NCBI GenBank assembly: GCA_038373865.1
Contig: JAXGGA010001118.1
Location: 104,639 to 168,638 of the forward strand
From: Uloborus plumipes
Lineage: Eukaryota > Arthropoda > Arachnida > Araneae > Uloboridae
Length of the DNA: 64,000 nucleotides
Direction of reading: 5' to 3'
Position 1 is the first letter of the stretch, and every line of letters starts with the position of its first letter. The position numbers and the translations under genes are program-made. Below, one piece after another: positions 13,001 to 28,000 of the stretch. The notes beneath the pieces were generated by a model, which worked only from the letters and a program-made list of their open reading frames with translations, searched no databases and was not told where the DNA came from.

Positions 13001-16000
13001 TAAGGAGACTGCAACAACTATGACCTTCAAATTTGATCCTCCAGCTGAGGATGGAGGCTTGCCTATTTTAGGATATGTTGTCAAATATCATGCTGAAGAT
13101 GAACCATATGAAGAAGCAGCTGTATCTGACTGGAGTGAAGGTATATTTCTTGATAAAATTGTTGCCAGGGGTGATAATGTTCCGGTATTTTCATCTTCGA
13201 AAATATCGGAAATTTCATACTTTGTTTTGAGAAAATTTTCTAAAGTTTAGAATTATCAAATATCATATTGATTTAATCTGTTCCATTTTACTTTAATGCA
13301 TTTAATTAGACTTTTGTTAGAATGAGATAAAAATATCTATGTATTAACATAAATAGTCATATATATTAGGGTGGAGCGAAAAAAATGAATTTTTGATTTT
13401 CGTAAACGGGTACCTTTCATTTACTGTGAATGAGGATAAGTAACAATTCTGTAAAATATTTCACTTTTGCGACGTCATTTTTAGTCTGCGCATTTGGCCT
13501 AAAGTTTTGAAATTTTTGATTTTTTTTAGATTTTTCAAATTTTTTTAAAAAATATTGCAAATGATAAAATTAGTGACGGGTAGTTATTAAATGGAAGAAA
13601 AAGGTTTGAAATATGCACGAATTTTTTTAAACCATTTTAGATTATGATTTCCGTCTGCGCATTAGGCCCAAAGTTCATCAAATATTCATAAATTTCCGAT
13701 ATTTTCAATATTGAGCAGAAATTTTATATTCAATATTTCCTTTCAATATTTACTTAAAGTACCTTCAAAACATTTTATTAATAATTTTGTTGTTTCTTTG
13801 AACTAATCAACTCTTTGCTTGCTCATTGAAATTACCCAGGACTCACCACGAGGAAGTGGCCGCACTTTGGGTGCCACCCGCGCTCCCCTCGCTTCCAACC
13901 AATGAGAGCACACATTTACATTTCTTAGACAAGTCAGGAACAATAAATTGTTTCTTTGAGTAGGATATTGTTTGCATTGGTTTTGATGGATGCACTACAA
14001 AGACAGGAAAATACAAAGCTGTAATACGGAAACTGGAAGAAAAACTTGGTAGACCTCTGTAATGGGACATTTGCCAATTACATTTGAATGAACTTAATTT
14101 GTTGCATTTTTTGCAAAAGCTAGATGGACCTACCAGTGGACTAAAGTGATTTTTGGGCCTGTTGGACGAAGCTAAACAACATGTTATACTTTCAAATCAG
14201 TTCAATATGAACCTATAGAATTTGTCATTGATCAGATTGATTTTGACAATAAAAATGATTCAAGTACTGAGCAACAGTAACTTCATGAGATGAGCAAGGT
14301 AATTTTGACTGGAAAAATATCCAGAAAAAATATGAAACAGAAGTCCAAGAAAGCTTTCTCAAGCCAGATGTTGACTACAGTTAACATAATCTTTAGATTA
14401 TAATTTTTAAAAGAGTTCATAACTTTCGCGGTAAAAGTGTCCTTGCTCTTTTAGGATGAAGTGCAGACGTTACTAATTTAGCTATGAATTTGTGTGAGAT
14501 TATAAAGTTTATCTCTCCGGGAAAAAGCAGAAAATTGTATTCACATCTATTCAAAACAATGTATACTTTGCACCCAAGAAATATGCTGTTATCGATACCT
14601 ATATGTATATAAATGGATGTATGTATGTTTGTTCCTTATAGAAATCCACAGTTTTCGTCGGATTTTCAACAAGCTTGTCACAGAGGTTCCTTGATGCATT
14701 AGAATTCACATAGGCGGGGGTTTTGAAATTAAAAAAAGATCCAAAAAGCTCAAAATTCAAATCTTTTGTCTCAAAATGGCCATTTTCTTTCAATTTTGAA
14801 TAGATAGAGTAATAGAGATAAGACTTTAAGCATACAAATTGATAAAATGTAACACATTTAAATAGGAGTATTTTCCAACAAAGATTACGATTAACAATGA
14901 ATTATCAATTTAAGGCTCAACTATTTCATTTTAGCATGAAATAAGTTTTTATATTCCCATGTGGATAGAATTCATTCAAATATTTTTTAGAGCTATGTTG
15001 TATTAAAACCCGGGCAACGCCGGGAAATTATCTAGTTAGTTTATAAGAGAGAGCATATAAAGAAACTTGTTTTAAATCGTATTATCAACGCTCAATCTAT
15101 AAAACAAACAGGCAAACAAGTGAGAACGCTTCAGATCCCAAAAATAGATAAAAATCTATTTTCATCCATCACATACATAAATCAAAAGTCAGTATACATC
15201 GATATAATTTCTTGTCATGATGTGGAAATTACAAAGCCACCTTTTACAGGTAATTTAGCAACACAATATTTACAAAGATTATGGAAACTGACAATTTAAA
15301 TATGATTTCTGAATGCGCTCTTTTTTAAACTGCCATTCAAGACTCAATCAGTTGAAAGAGCTGTCAAATAGGTCACAAGCTTTTCAAAATTAGTATGTAA
15401 TCACAGGAAAAGAAAAAGTTTAGTAAAAACGAGGATATCTGACAGAAATATTTGATCAATTTACGACACAAAGGAGCAATTTAACTGTGAAAGACGTATC
15501 TAAGAAATTTAAATACGTGCTCCATTGGTTGGTAGGAAGAGTTCACGTGTAGGCCTAGAAGTGCGGTCACCTCCTCGTGGTGAGTCCTGGGTAGTTCCAC
15601 ATGAGCTAGCGAAGAGTTGCAGGGTTCAAAGTAATAACAAAATGAATAAAAACAGGTTTGAAGACACTTCAAGTGAATATTGAGAGGAAATACTGAGTTA
15701 AAAAATGTTGAAAATATCGGAAATTTCTGAAAATTTGATGAACTTTGGGCCTGATGCGCAGACTGAAATCTTAATCTAAAATGGTTTAAAAAAATTCCTT
15801 GTATATTTCAAACCTTTTTATTCCATTTAATAACCACCCGTCACTAGTTTTATCATTTGCAATATTTTTAAAAAAAATTTGAAAAATCTGAAAAAAATCA
15901 AAAATTTCAAAACTTTAGGCCAAATGCGCAGACTAAAGATGACGTCGCAAAAGTGAAATATTTTACAGAATTGTTACTTATCCTTATTCACAGTAAATGA

Positions 16001-19000
16001 AAGATACCCGTATACGAAAATCAAAAATTCATTTTTTTCGCTCCACCCTAATATATATAGTTGTATTGAAAATATATTATCTTTTTTCCAGCAGGCAAAG
16101 TGAGTGCCTTCTCTATATTTGTTAGCATTCCTCAATATTTACATTGCTTTACTCTGGTAGATTCTCCTCTTTATTATTGTGGAGAACTGGATTCTCTGGA
16201 ACATTTTATTTTTCGTGTTCTTAAACTTCAGAGTTTCATCTGCACAGATATGCTTCTCAAACCTTCAGTTCGAGCATTCTAAAAAATTAATCACAAACTT
16301 CCACTTACTCTTTGATTAACAAACTGTTTTTAAAACTTTCAAATGAGGGGTTCCTTTAGAAAGAAAACCTTCTATCTTCATTTGTATATATCAGCAAGAC
16401 TTAACAAATGTTACCTTTCATTTAGCTAGTTTTTATCTGTTAACATTTATTAGTGACCCTTGGATTATGTGTGTGTGTGTTTTTTTTTTTTTTTTGTTAT
16501 TTCTATGTCATTTGTGTATATTTTTGTGTCATGTACCATATCTTTTAGAACAGCATTCTTGTTTGTATGTACTCTAAATTGTTTATTCTAAAATATATGT
16601 ACTTTTGTTTTTAAGTAAATGTCTCAGAGATCCATATTAAAACGGTAAATCTAAGCATATTGGAAGGTACAGGAATCTCTTGGATGTTAAATGTTCACTA
16701 ATTTTCATCATTTTCACTAAACCATCGTCTGGCAATTCTTCTCTGTTGATCTACATTTTTTCCCCCTTTTATTTTAAAATTAAATTCGTGTATGCTAAAT
16801 TCACATTTATAAAAAATCTTTAACTGCAAATTAATTTAGTTTTGTTTAGCCTTTGTAGCTTCTTAAGAGATTAAACATAGTATTTAAAAAATGCTTATCT
16901 TCTAATTTTGTAATAACTGTAAGTTCTCCTTTAATATAATAAACTTATTTCCCTATTTGAATGCTCATAACTAGTTAACCAAGCTCTGCACTCATTTTCT
17001 ATGTTAATTTGCAGGTTCTCCTTATGTATTGTCAAATCTGCGTCCAAGCACAACTTACTTGTTCCAGTTTGCAGCACGAAATCAGGCAGGAGTTGGTGAA
17101 TGGAATGATGAGCGCCGTCTTTCAACGCGAGCAGAATCTGCTCCTGAGGCACCAAAATTTATCACTCCTGGTGGAGCGAATGTTAGTGCCTATCCTGATA
17201 AATTTGTTGTGAGGTGGACTGTTCCTTTGGATAATGGAAGGAAAATAGATTACTTTGAACTGAGATATTTTGAAGTAAGTTTGCCTTTTATTATTCTTTA
17301 ACACAGCGGTTCCCAACCTTTTTCTCTTTGCGAACCCCTTGTAACATCGGAAAAATTTCGCGAACCCCCTGGTCTTAAAATAAGTAACATGTCAGAATAC
17401 AATAAAAAAAAAACACTAAATTTGCTTTTCCTTTTCATAGCAGTTGATTGCAATACGCAATAATGTTAATTTTAAACACCGATTAATAGAGACATTAATA
17501 AATTGAAACTGCAGATACAAGAAAAATAATAAACAAGTTATTCAAAAACATAAATTAGTTCTTAAAACATACCTTGATTTTGAAGAAAAAAACTTATTGG
17601 GATATTTGTGGCTGCTTGAGGGAACAAAGGAGTTGATAGTTGGGTTCGATGTATGAAAGTCTCAGTCTCAGAAAAGGCTCTGCATTTAGTCTATTTCGGT
17701 ATTTATTTTTCAAATATGTGTATGAGGAAAATCCTTTCTGTACATGAGTCTTTTGATGCGACTCTTATCTTAAAAACTAACATTATACATTTACAAAAAA
17801 AAAAAAAAAAAGAGAACTGAGTAAAATCCAGTAATAAATTTCCAATTTGGAGCCTTTTGCTGTCATATAATCCACAAGGTTCAAGATCCGCCAATTTGGT
17901 ATTGCTTGACTATTCTTTCTTTTTTTTTTTAACTTGCAAATGCATATTCTTCATGAAACCTCTTGATGGCGCCTTTTCAAGGCTATCGCTACCCCCGCCA
18001 CAGCTAATTCAACGATTCTGCATGCCCCCACTTGAACATTTAGTCAGAGGGATATTTCTTTTTGTCGTGTTTTGGAAGGAAAAAGAAAATTGTATTTAAT
18101 CAAGGTTATTTAAACCACTGAAATATTTTTAGAGACTTTTTTTTTGAGCCAGATAGAGATGGAAAAATCCGACTTGTTTTCAAATTTTAAAAGAGTAATA
18201 ACTATGTATGTAAATTGAATATTTCTTTATTTTTTGCGAAAATATTTAAAAGTCCGCCATTACAATATAAATTTGGCGAACCCCCTTCAAGCAATTCGCG
18301 AACCCCTGGGGGTTCGCGAACCACCGGTTGGGAACTGCTGCGTTAACACAACTTTAGATTTAAAAAGTAAGGGCACTGAATTTGTCATATCTATATAATA
18401 CAAAGAGATAGTCTGCAAGAAATTTTCAATTAGTCTTTAAAGAAAGATGTTTATTTGCAATTAGATTCTATGCTTTATTTAACTTAGCTCTGTTAATTCT
18501 GAATACTCAGTTTCATGTAAAGAGTGGGTAACCAGTGCTTTAGGGTTACACACCCACTAGTTATTTATTGGCTTCATTTCAAAGCTTGTTGACTGAAATT
18601 AGCTGATAGTTTTATAGTACTCTCATTTACAATTTTGCATTATTGATTGGACACATATTAGTGTCATGACTGGAAAAAATTACTTTTGCCTTGCAATTAC
18701 ACCGCCAATTCGGCAATTTTGATCCATGGACAGCTGTTTCGAGCTTATTATGCTCTCATCAGCATGGAATACGAAAGTAGTCGAGTTGGAGGCAAAAATT
18801 TTCTTATAAAGCCTTGAGCTCTGCCTTAACAATTTAAGAGTTTTACCGTACCAAGTGCAGTAGCTCGCTGGTATCCTAATTTCACATTAGCTACCAGTTT
18901 TTTTAACTCTCTTTGCTTTATAAGAGAATTTTTGCCTCCAACTCGACTACTTTCGTATTCCATGCTGATGAGAGCATAATAAGCTCGAAACAGCTGTCCA

Positions 19001-22000
19001 TGGATCGAAATAGCCGAGTTGGCGGTGTATTGCATGTTTCTGTCGTAGCCCTTGCTTAGGGGCGGTTACTCACTGCTTTAAACTTTTGCCTTATCCGAAT
19101 GAATTGATTTAATTTTGATTATTGATTTTGAAAATGGGTATCTTTAAATTCTTAAACATTTTTCCAGTGTTTCTTTTTAAGAACCATATCAAAAACTTTA
19201 GTGTCTGATCTTGAAACTGATTAAATTCTATGCCTATGAGAGCTGCTATCAGGGTTTGTATGGTATATCTGGTTGTTACAACACTCAAGAGGCCAGAAAC
19301 AGTTAGTATGTTATTTCAATCTTGGCCATATAATTATGTATTATAATAATACCCAAAATTGTTATATTAAAAACATATCTTGATAAATCTAATATATATT
19401 GATTCTAGTAAGGACATATTTCAATTTATATGTTATATTAGCGGTGGTTTTTAGGCGTGCTTGTTACTATTCTGCGTTTCATACTTTCAGGCTGAAAAAA
19501 GAAAAGAACAGCCTTGGCGGCGAATAGGTGAAGTTGTTTCTCAAAAAATTTATGATATGGATAGACCCTCTTATGAAATGACAGGATTGAAAGGAAATTC
19601 CTACTACAAAGTGGAAGTACGAGCGCACAATGATATCGGATACAGTCAGGATGCGACTATGGTCTTCCAGACTGCTTCAGGTAGTTTTTCTTTTCAATAT
19701 AATTTTTATCTGAACGCTTTTTAAAAAAAATTACTGCATGCTAAAACAATGTTTCTACATTCTTATTTACTTTTTTTTTTCATTTGAAATTTGATACCAT
19801 GTTAACTATTCTCCTTTATAATTATTATATTATATTTGCATGACCACAACTTTGAAAACTAATATACTTAAAAATTTAGTTTGCCTTTTGTGTTTATTGG
19901 AAGTATTAATGTAGGCTGAAAATTGGTGTTATTTTCACAAGAGTTGCATCCAGTTACTACACCATATTCAAGATTTCTAATCTGGCGTTTCTTGCTCATT
20001 ATTTCTCACATGCACATGCATGAGATTTTTAGGCACCGGAAATATTTTTGAACCATTCAATTGCATTTCAAAGTAATATGATCTTCATGATCAATTTCTT
20101 CAGCAGGATGTCCGAATATATATAAGTGTTTTTGGTGAAATGTGTCACATGCAGTGATTTCTGAGTTTTGGGATTTTTAGAGATGAAAGATTATTGTATT
20201 TTATAAATAACAATTAAATACAGGAACAAAATTGATTAATAGGCCTGGAAAAATGCTCTTGAAACTGCAGCATCAGTGAGGAAGTTAAAAGGCATTTTCC
20301 CCCCTTAATTTTGGGGAACTTTTTAAACATCCTTTTCTTTATTTTTAATGGTGTGCTGTGTAGTATTTGATGGGAAGTCATCACTTTGGGGTAAGGGTAT
20401 AGACACTCCCGCCCATCTAAGAAAATGTTGATGGTGTGATATAGCTGCTTAACAACTTTGTACAATGGGAACAATTTATTGAAACCAGAAGCAATTGACA
20501 GTTATTGTAAGATTCAATTACTCTGCTGTTATCAGCAGTAATGTGTAAGTGTATTTTTCATTTAACTATACTATGAGAAAAGGTAAGAACTTGCTTAACT
20601 CCTTTTTATTTTTAAAATTTTAACCATCTGGCATTGGCGTGTCATATTATTTCTTAGGTGATGACCTGTCATGTTTTATTCATTTTTGAATTATCTCAAA
20701 GCTTTTAACTGTAACTTGTAATGCCATAAGAAATTAACAAAAAAAGAAAGAAAAAAATCTTATTATTTTTACAAGCTTTCCACAATTCAAGGTAACCCCT
20801 GGCCTCATCTCCCTCAAATTATTGAGGCTCTTCTGTGTTACATTTTTGAAGGATGTGCATTTCATTTTAATGTTTTTTTTTTTTTATTTTTGCAATGCTG
20901 CACTTCTTTTCTTGATGCACCTTGTGACTATGTAAGGCTATCTCAAAAATCAACTGACAAGTCTAAAATATTTGCTGCTCTCCCTTCACCAATGTTTGAA
21001 AAGAATTGTGAAAAATTAATTTAATTGGTTTTAAATCTAAAAATCACTCTCTTGCCGAAATATTTCAACGTTTTTTTTAAATTAATTTTTGTTAATTCTG
21101 TGTCTGTTCATATAAATGTAAAGAATATGTGCAATACATGAACATCTAACATTATTTTCAGTTGCATAATTTGTTTTCACAGTTAGTATTTCAAATAAAA
21201 GTTTTTTCTTCTTTTTGGTCTCCTGTAAAATTTCAGTTTTTGCAGTTGCTACATTATTTTTTAGGAGCAGCGATATGTTATTTTTGTTCAACTTCCATTT
21301 TTCCCAATTTTAAAATGATATTTGTGTTTATCGTTAAAGTTTCCATTTAGTAGAAGCTTTAGTACATAAGTTGTTGTTTTAATATATCAAACTCCAAAAC
21401 TTCTTGACTTCACAGTTGTTTTACAACATTTATAGTCTACTTAATCTTTTGAAAATAATGTAAATTCAAAATGTTTATTTCTGTGATGTTTTGACTGTAC
21501 ACGAAATTCTTGAGCTTTTTTAGCTGTTAATTGTCATTTAAGAAATATTTGGAAGGCTAATAAATATTTTTTTAATCATTGGGTAATAAATACTGATTAT
21601 AGACAGGATTTGAAAAGGTTTTTCAAAAGCAACTTTTTAACTTGTTTTTATGTAAGATTGAAACTTGTTAGATCTTTAAAAAAATAATAGCCATATGTTT
21701 CTGCGCTTGCAAGAAATCAAGCTCATTTTATGTTCAAAAAAGGGAATTATTAGACTATGTATGCAACTTACTGCTTAATACTGGATGGTATATTTAAAAA
21801 CCCTTGTTTGACTTAAGGAAATTCCTTATTGATTTTTTCCCTGTGATTCAATAGGTTTGTAAGTGGTGTTTAAAGTTATTTTTATGAGAATAAATTTCAT
21901 TATGTTTCTTATTTTGAGTCTCTCTGTTTAGTTCTCTTATTTTGTTGACCTTGTTGATCGTAAAGAAAATTCATTTTGCAAGATAAATTACCCTGTATCA

Positions 22001-25000
22001 TTCCTTGCCTGTGTTCTGATTGGGTGATATTTAATCCGTTTGAATTTTTGAAGATTCTGTGAAATAAATCCAAATAATTTCTACTCGTTTGTCATTAATT
22101 ACAGCGCAAAACGTATAAAAATTAAACCTGCTGAGATTCTCACCACAGTCATTGTAAAAACATCAAAAGATTTGTCATTGTTGTATGATGTTATGCACCT
22201 GCATGTTTGGGCTTGTCTCTGCCATTTTTTTCCTATCTCTGGTATCTTTCTCTTTTCTAGATCCGAGCAAAGGTTCTCAAGGCCACCTGCACACGCACGG
22301 TACACTCTTCTCCTCTTAAATCACTGCATGTTCACCCTTTCCTATATTTTCCTTTTCCTCCTTCTTTCATCTGCAACTAATTTTTAAAAATAAGAGCTAA
22401 AATTAGTATAATAAAGGGGTGGCCATCCTATGGCCTCTGTGACACAGCAGGCCACGCTAATAATGTAACGACTTTTTTTTTAACGCATAAAATAATAATG
22501 TTATCTTTTGAAACTAAGTAGTTTAGAATTTTACTTTTGATCGACTAGCATTTGATAGCAGTTAATCAAAAATAGCAGTTTTAAAAATTAATAAACAACC
22601 TCCTTTTGTGAAGTGACTGCTGCTTTTTTGACTTTGAACAAAGATTATTAATGCATGTCACATGAATGTAACAACTATCCACCAAAACAATGATGTTCTA
22701 AACTATAATGACGGTAAAAATACTATTAATTTTACATGACTCTTTCAGTGCTAGGTTTGATGACTTTCGAAATGAATTAAAATAATGCCAGTTTCACAAA
22801 TCCTTTCTCAATTTCTCCAGAAGATTTTAATTACTTTGCACCTGAAATCCAAATCAAAATTACTGACTCATGATAAACATACTACATTAAAAACCTATGT
22901 TATGTGTTTTAACTGCAAGTGATCCAAATTATTCTGAATTTTTAGGAGTTCAAATGCAAGCAGAGTTTTCCGCTTTTACAGTATTTGGCTGTCATGATAT
23001 TGTATACTTGAATAGCTTATGCCTCTGAATAAATGTTTTCTTTAATAAAAATACTTGGTACAAAAGCTACATTATCAATAAGTTCAAACGATGATTATTT
23101 TGAAACAGTTGTTCTTATTCATTTTATACAAAATTAACTGACTGAACCCTTAAAAATGTTTAATTGCAACTTAATCCTAAGTTTGTATTTTTAGTCTACT
23201 TATTACATATATATTTTTCTACTCAGGTTTAAATAGAGAAAAGGCTATTCGAGTTGAATTCACACAGTCATCCAATTAATAACGTTTTTCAACCTTCTTA
23301 AATTTTGCATAAGTTGATGAAATTAGCATGCATGTTTTTTTTTTCTCTTATAATATTATTCTCAAAAAGGTTGGCCATCCCTGATATAATGATCAACAAT
23401 TGTATATAGTTTGGTTGATGTTATTTTACATAACTTTTAGTAGTTAGATATTTTTCTTGATTTTATAGGTGAGAAAGTTTTGCATGTATCTTCTTAATAC
23501 ATGATAATTTTTTTCTTTTTATTCTCAAGTATTTTAGTCGAAAATGAACCAAAAAAGTCAGTAAAAAAATAAGATTAGTTTTTCTTTAATTCTTGTTTAT
23601 TATCACCCTATATATGACTTTTCTACCCCAAGTGAAGTTATTTTCCTGATCAGGAAAATTGGAGGTTAGGAGATGGAGGTTTTTTTTAGAATATACAGGG
23701 GTGATTGTTTTCCGGTATTTTACCGGATTTCCAGTATTTTCACAATTGATTCTGGTATTTTAATGTTCGAAAATACCGGAAATAAAATATTTTTAATTAT
23801 GCTTTTATCTTCAGACCTCCGGAATTTTTTTGCTTTTTCGAAGTTTTGATGATTTTTCCGATAATTATTAATAATATTCATCAAATTGAAATGTTCAGAT
23901 GCCATTCTATTTTTTTACTTAAATAAATTACTTTATTTGCATCTTTTTTTATTTTCATGCTGTCATTTTAAAAAATGCAATCGATTTGCATCCAATATGA
24001 GAGTTGAATTTTTCTCATTTTGATGCTTATTAGGAGACAGCCCCTTAGTTAGGAGACAAATAAGTGAAATATATTGTTATTTGTATTCAAAAATCATGAA
24101 TTTAAAATTCTTAACTGAAAGTCTGTTTTTTATGAAAATCCAAAAGTTAAAAATTGAAGATCGAACTTAAATGTGTTTGTTTATGTAAGGCAATTTATTA
24201 CTACATGTGTATAATTATAAAATTAGATGTGCTTAAGTAAAAAAGGCCTTGGTTTTAAATATCCCCCCTCCATACATACAAACATTTTCTCTTTTAAACT
24301 TTCAGGTATTTTTTCTTAAACTCACAATCACCCCTGAATATAGTAGTGACTAGGAACTTAAGGCTAAAAGCTAATATCCTTCTAAACCGTACCATAGGGA
24401 TAAGATGGTCTGCTTCTATTCTGCCCTGTTTGCTTATCTAATTTTGCCTTAAGATTGATCACATTAGGTTTACATTCTACATTCCTTAATTATAGTTTAT
24501 GCTTTATTTGATTCATTTGCTGCAATAAATAAACAGTACTATGTTTCCAATTTCATCATAAATAATTTTTAGATGAAGGACACATGTGAACAATGAATGT
24601 TACCTGTTTTCCTATTAAGTAATAGATTTTTTTAGACATATGTGCAAATAAATTGAGTTCTAAATATAATAAATGTATCAGCTTTTGTAGCCCAACAACT
24701 CAAAGCAGATGCACTAAAATTGTCACACGTGATTCTTTTATAACTTGGGGAAAAATATTTGAAGGGGGTAAGGGGTATTAATAATTCATTTATGTCAGAA
24801 TGCATCAACCAAACTATCACTAAGTCAGATTTCATGGTGTGTCCTAATTTTTATCACTAATATTACCCAGCAAGTAAATAGAATATGATCAAAATAATGT
24901 ACTTAGCTACAGTGTAAAAGAAACCATCTTGCTATGCTAAGGCAATGTTGGTTTAACAATACTCTTGTCATAAGTAGTTTGGAATTTAAAATATATAATT

Positions 25001-28000
25001 AAATAGATTGCAAATCCTCTTGCATGTTTTTTTCTGCACTTTTATAAACATTGTTTTCTTAAGCACTAAGTATTTTTATGTAGTAATATTTAACACATTG
25101 TTGATAAGTAATGAAACAATAACATTTTGTGTTATTGTTAAGACTCTTATGCCAAGATGTTCCTTTATATAATTTTAAGAACTGCAGTATGATAATAAAA
25201 AATGAAAGCCTCCCATATTAATCTCTCATGAGATGTTTATAACTTTAACAACCAGTTTCTCACTAATGCTTACATATATTGTTAAATAGTTAGTGTTTTA
25301 TGTGTGTGCGTGTGTGCTTCTTAAAATTTTTATTTACAGGACCTTGTGCAATTAAGAGTTGTTCTTCACTCGGTTAGGTTTCACAGTTCTATGAAACTAA
25401 TTGGTTACATTTTGTAATGTATTCAGATCTGAAATTAGAAAATGTCATTCGGCATCTTAGAATGATATTAAAGTACATTTAGGCATTTTAAAAATTTGAA
25501 TTTTAAGCTGCCATTTGAAATAAATAATAATAAAAGAAATGTGCTAGAATTTTTGCTTTAAAATATTTTAAATAGTTACAGCCCGTTATAAGATTTTTTG
25601 TTCATGTCATTTTGTTGTTAATTCCAAAATTTGTCAGTAACACATTATTTAGTAATTATTTTTTAATACAAGTTCCGAATATTTCATCAATGCAGGCTCT
25701 GATTTAGATCCTTCAAGTGGTAGTCATCATGGATATGCATCAGATGGTGGTTCATCCCTCTCTACTGGCGCAGTTATGGCTATAGTTGTTGCTATTCTCC
25801 TTGTCATTCTTGTTGTTATTGATGTTGTCTGTTATGTACGATGGGAGTGGGGTGTTGTACATTTTCTCAGAAGCAGAGTTTGTGCAAAACCAACTGGAGC
25901 CTCTGATGAAAAGGCAAAAGAAGCTGCATTTGAAGATGCTTCGAAAGGGTAAGAAATATATTCTTATCGGGTTTTAGTTTTGGGGGACTTTTAATTATTC
26001 AGGAATAAGATTTTTAATTACCTAAATCCTTTGCCTATCCTCCCTCCTCTTTTATTTTTGTTTTTTTGTCAATGTAAACCGTACCAGTATCATAGGCTTA
26101 GCCAACTCTCTTAGTACTCTAAAATTTCCTCGGTCTTGTTTTGAAAGTTGTTGGAAAATAATCTTAAATGAGCTATGCCTTGTTAGAATCATGATAGGTG
26201 GTCAGGAATTTATTGTAATAGAATTATTTTAAAAAACATTTGTGTAAGCCTTCCAAAATAATTGCATTATTTATTTTGTTTTTAAGGTGAAAACTTGAAT
26301 GCTGTATAATTTTTCTTGTACGAACCACTATTCCATACTTGTTTTTGCTCAAAATTTAAGTTTTAATTGTTTTTATCTTTTGTATTTCTCTTTTATATTT
26401 ATTGCACTCTCATGGTCAGTCATTGCAAATAGATATTTGATTATAGATATTTTTGAGTTAATATAAATTTCAAGAAATTATTTGAGGCAAAATTTTATGC
26501 ATGGGTTCAACATATTGCAATAATTCTTCCCTTGTATTAAAAGGTACATTTTTGAACTCATTTTTAGTGAAGGACGTATCTTAACTCAGAACTCCAAAAA
26601 TTCAATACCTAATTGGAAATTTGAATTCACCATTGTTCAATAATTGTACGGCAACTGAATAGCTTTATTATTTATCACTTCCAAGCAGAAAAAGTACAGA
26701 CAATTTCAGATAAAGATATAAAAAGTTTGATTAATATTCAGTTTTATTTCCCTCTAATATAAAAAGTCTTCAGCTAGTAATAAATATAAAAATCCTACCT
26801 TAAAAAGCAGGGATTTTCCCCCCTCAAAAATTGAAAATTTTACGGTTACTTAATCTTTAAACACTTCTAGGCTAACTTTTAGTTTGATGTATTACATATT
26901 TACTTTTTTTTCTCCATTTTCCATTGTAGGAAGTCAATTGTGCTGACCATGTTTTTAGTGAATCGATTTAATGTTTTTGTAAAGGATTAAAATTTTACTA
27001 ATTTAAAATTTTTAATTTGTTTAATAATTTAATTATTAAATTACTGTAATAAAGTATTGAATGTCTTTTGTAAAGCATAAATAGTCATTTATTGTTCCCC
27101 GCAGCTATTTAAATATTGTTTGTCCTTTAAGAAACTGATTTATTTGCACCTCCTCCCCCCCTCCAAAATTTAAATTGTTTAAAGTTTGTAATCAACACTG
27201 AAATCCTCTGCTTCAAAGAGGAAATTTTTCATTTAAAGACGGAAAAATTTGCAGTCGCTTACTTAAAGTTTTAAAATATTTCATAATATTATTGTGTAAT
27301 TCCCCTCCCCCTCCCATATTTATAGAATTATTTGGTACAATGTGTTTAATGTCTTTTCAAAATTAATAGTCTGCTGTATGGATCCTATTTTACTACATAG
27401 TTTTCTAGAGCTTAACTTATAATCAATATTCAAGATGTGTTTTTTAAGTTCGTCTTTTGGGTGGATAAAAAATGGTTTGTTGTTAACATTTTTAAATGCA
27501 TAAGTGATGCACACATACATTCATACATGCATGAATAGATAGTTATTTTCTTTTTTGCTATGCTAAACACATTTTTAAATTCTGGTAATGAAATTATAAT
27601 TATGATTTTAATTTTTTTGATTTGTTTATTTTTGATAAACATAGTTGTAAAAGTTTAGTCTTCAACTGTTAAAACAAAAGTAAATGCATGTTACCCCTTT
27701 TAAAATGCTGTTTTCTTACACATCTCGTTTGCTGTGTGTGAGTTTTCTTTTGCTTTCAATTTGGTTTTGTGCCTTTCCTCACTTCCGTTCTCTCACAGGA
27801 AAGTAGACAACTTTGAAAAGAAGACTCGAACAGAAGTCGACAATCCTGCTTTCGAGTGAGTGCCTTTTCAAACATACACTGGGGCAAATATTTTAATTGT
27901 CTACTATAATCATACATTTCACTAGAAGATATTGTGCATTCAGACTTCTTTGCTTGGAATCACAGCAACTTCTGTATATTTGCTGAGCATTGCTCTGTGT

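Larger units (their letters stand above)
13361..16057. mobile_element. DNA transposon with roughly 0.5-kb terminal inverted repeats
   Basis: The left arm (13361-about 13905) starts ...TTAGGGTGGAGCG and the right arm (about 15525-16057) ends CGCTCCACCCTAA.... They match in inverse order through several recognisable blocks: cgggta, gcgcattaggcc, aaatggtttaaaaaaattc, ggactcaccacgagg. Flanks are ATATAT, so the exact target duplication cannot be resolved. The interior carries a broken transposase-like reading frame and a Helitron-like insertion. It lies in the Fas2 intron that splits FN3-1. I do not assign a superfamily. Confidence 0.8.

Noticed and set aside
20645..20690. Acceptor-like tatttcttag followed by a short frame GDDLSCFIHF and stop, considered as an alternative GPI-type terminal exon of Fas2
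   Set aside because: Only about 10 codons, no hydrophobic GPI-anchor signal and no nearby polyadenylation signal.
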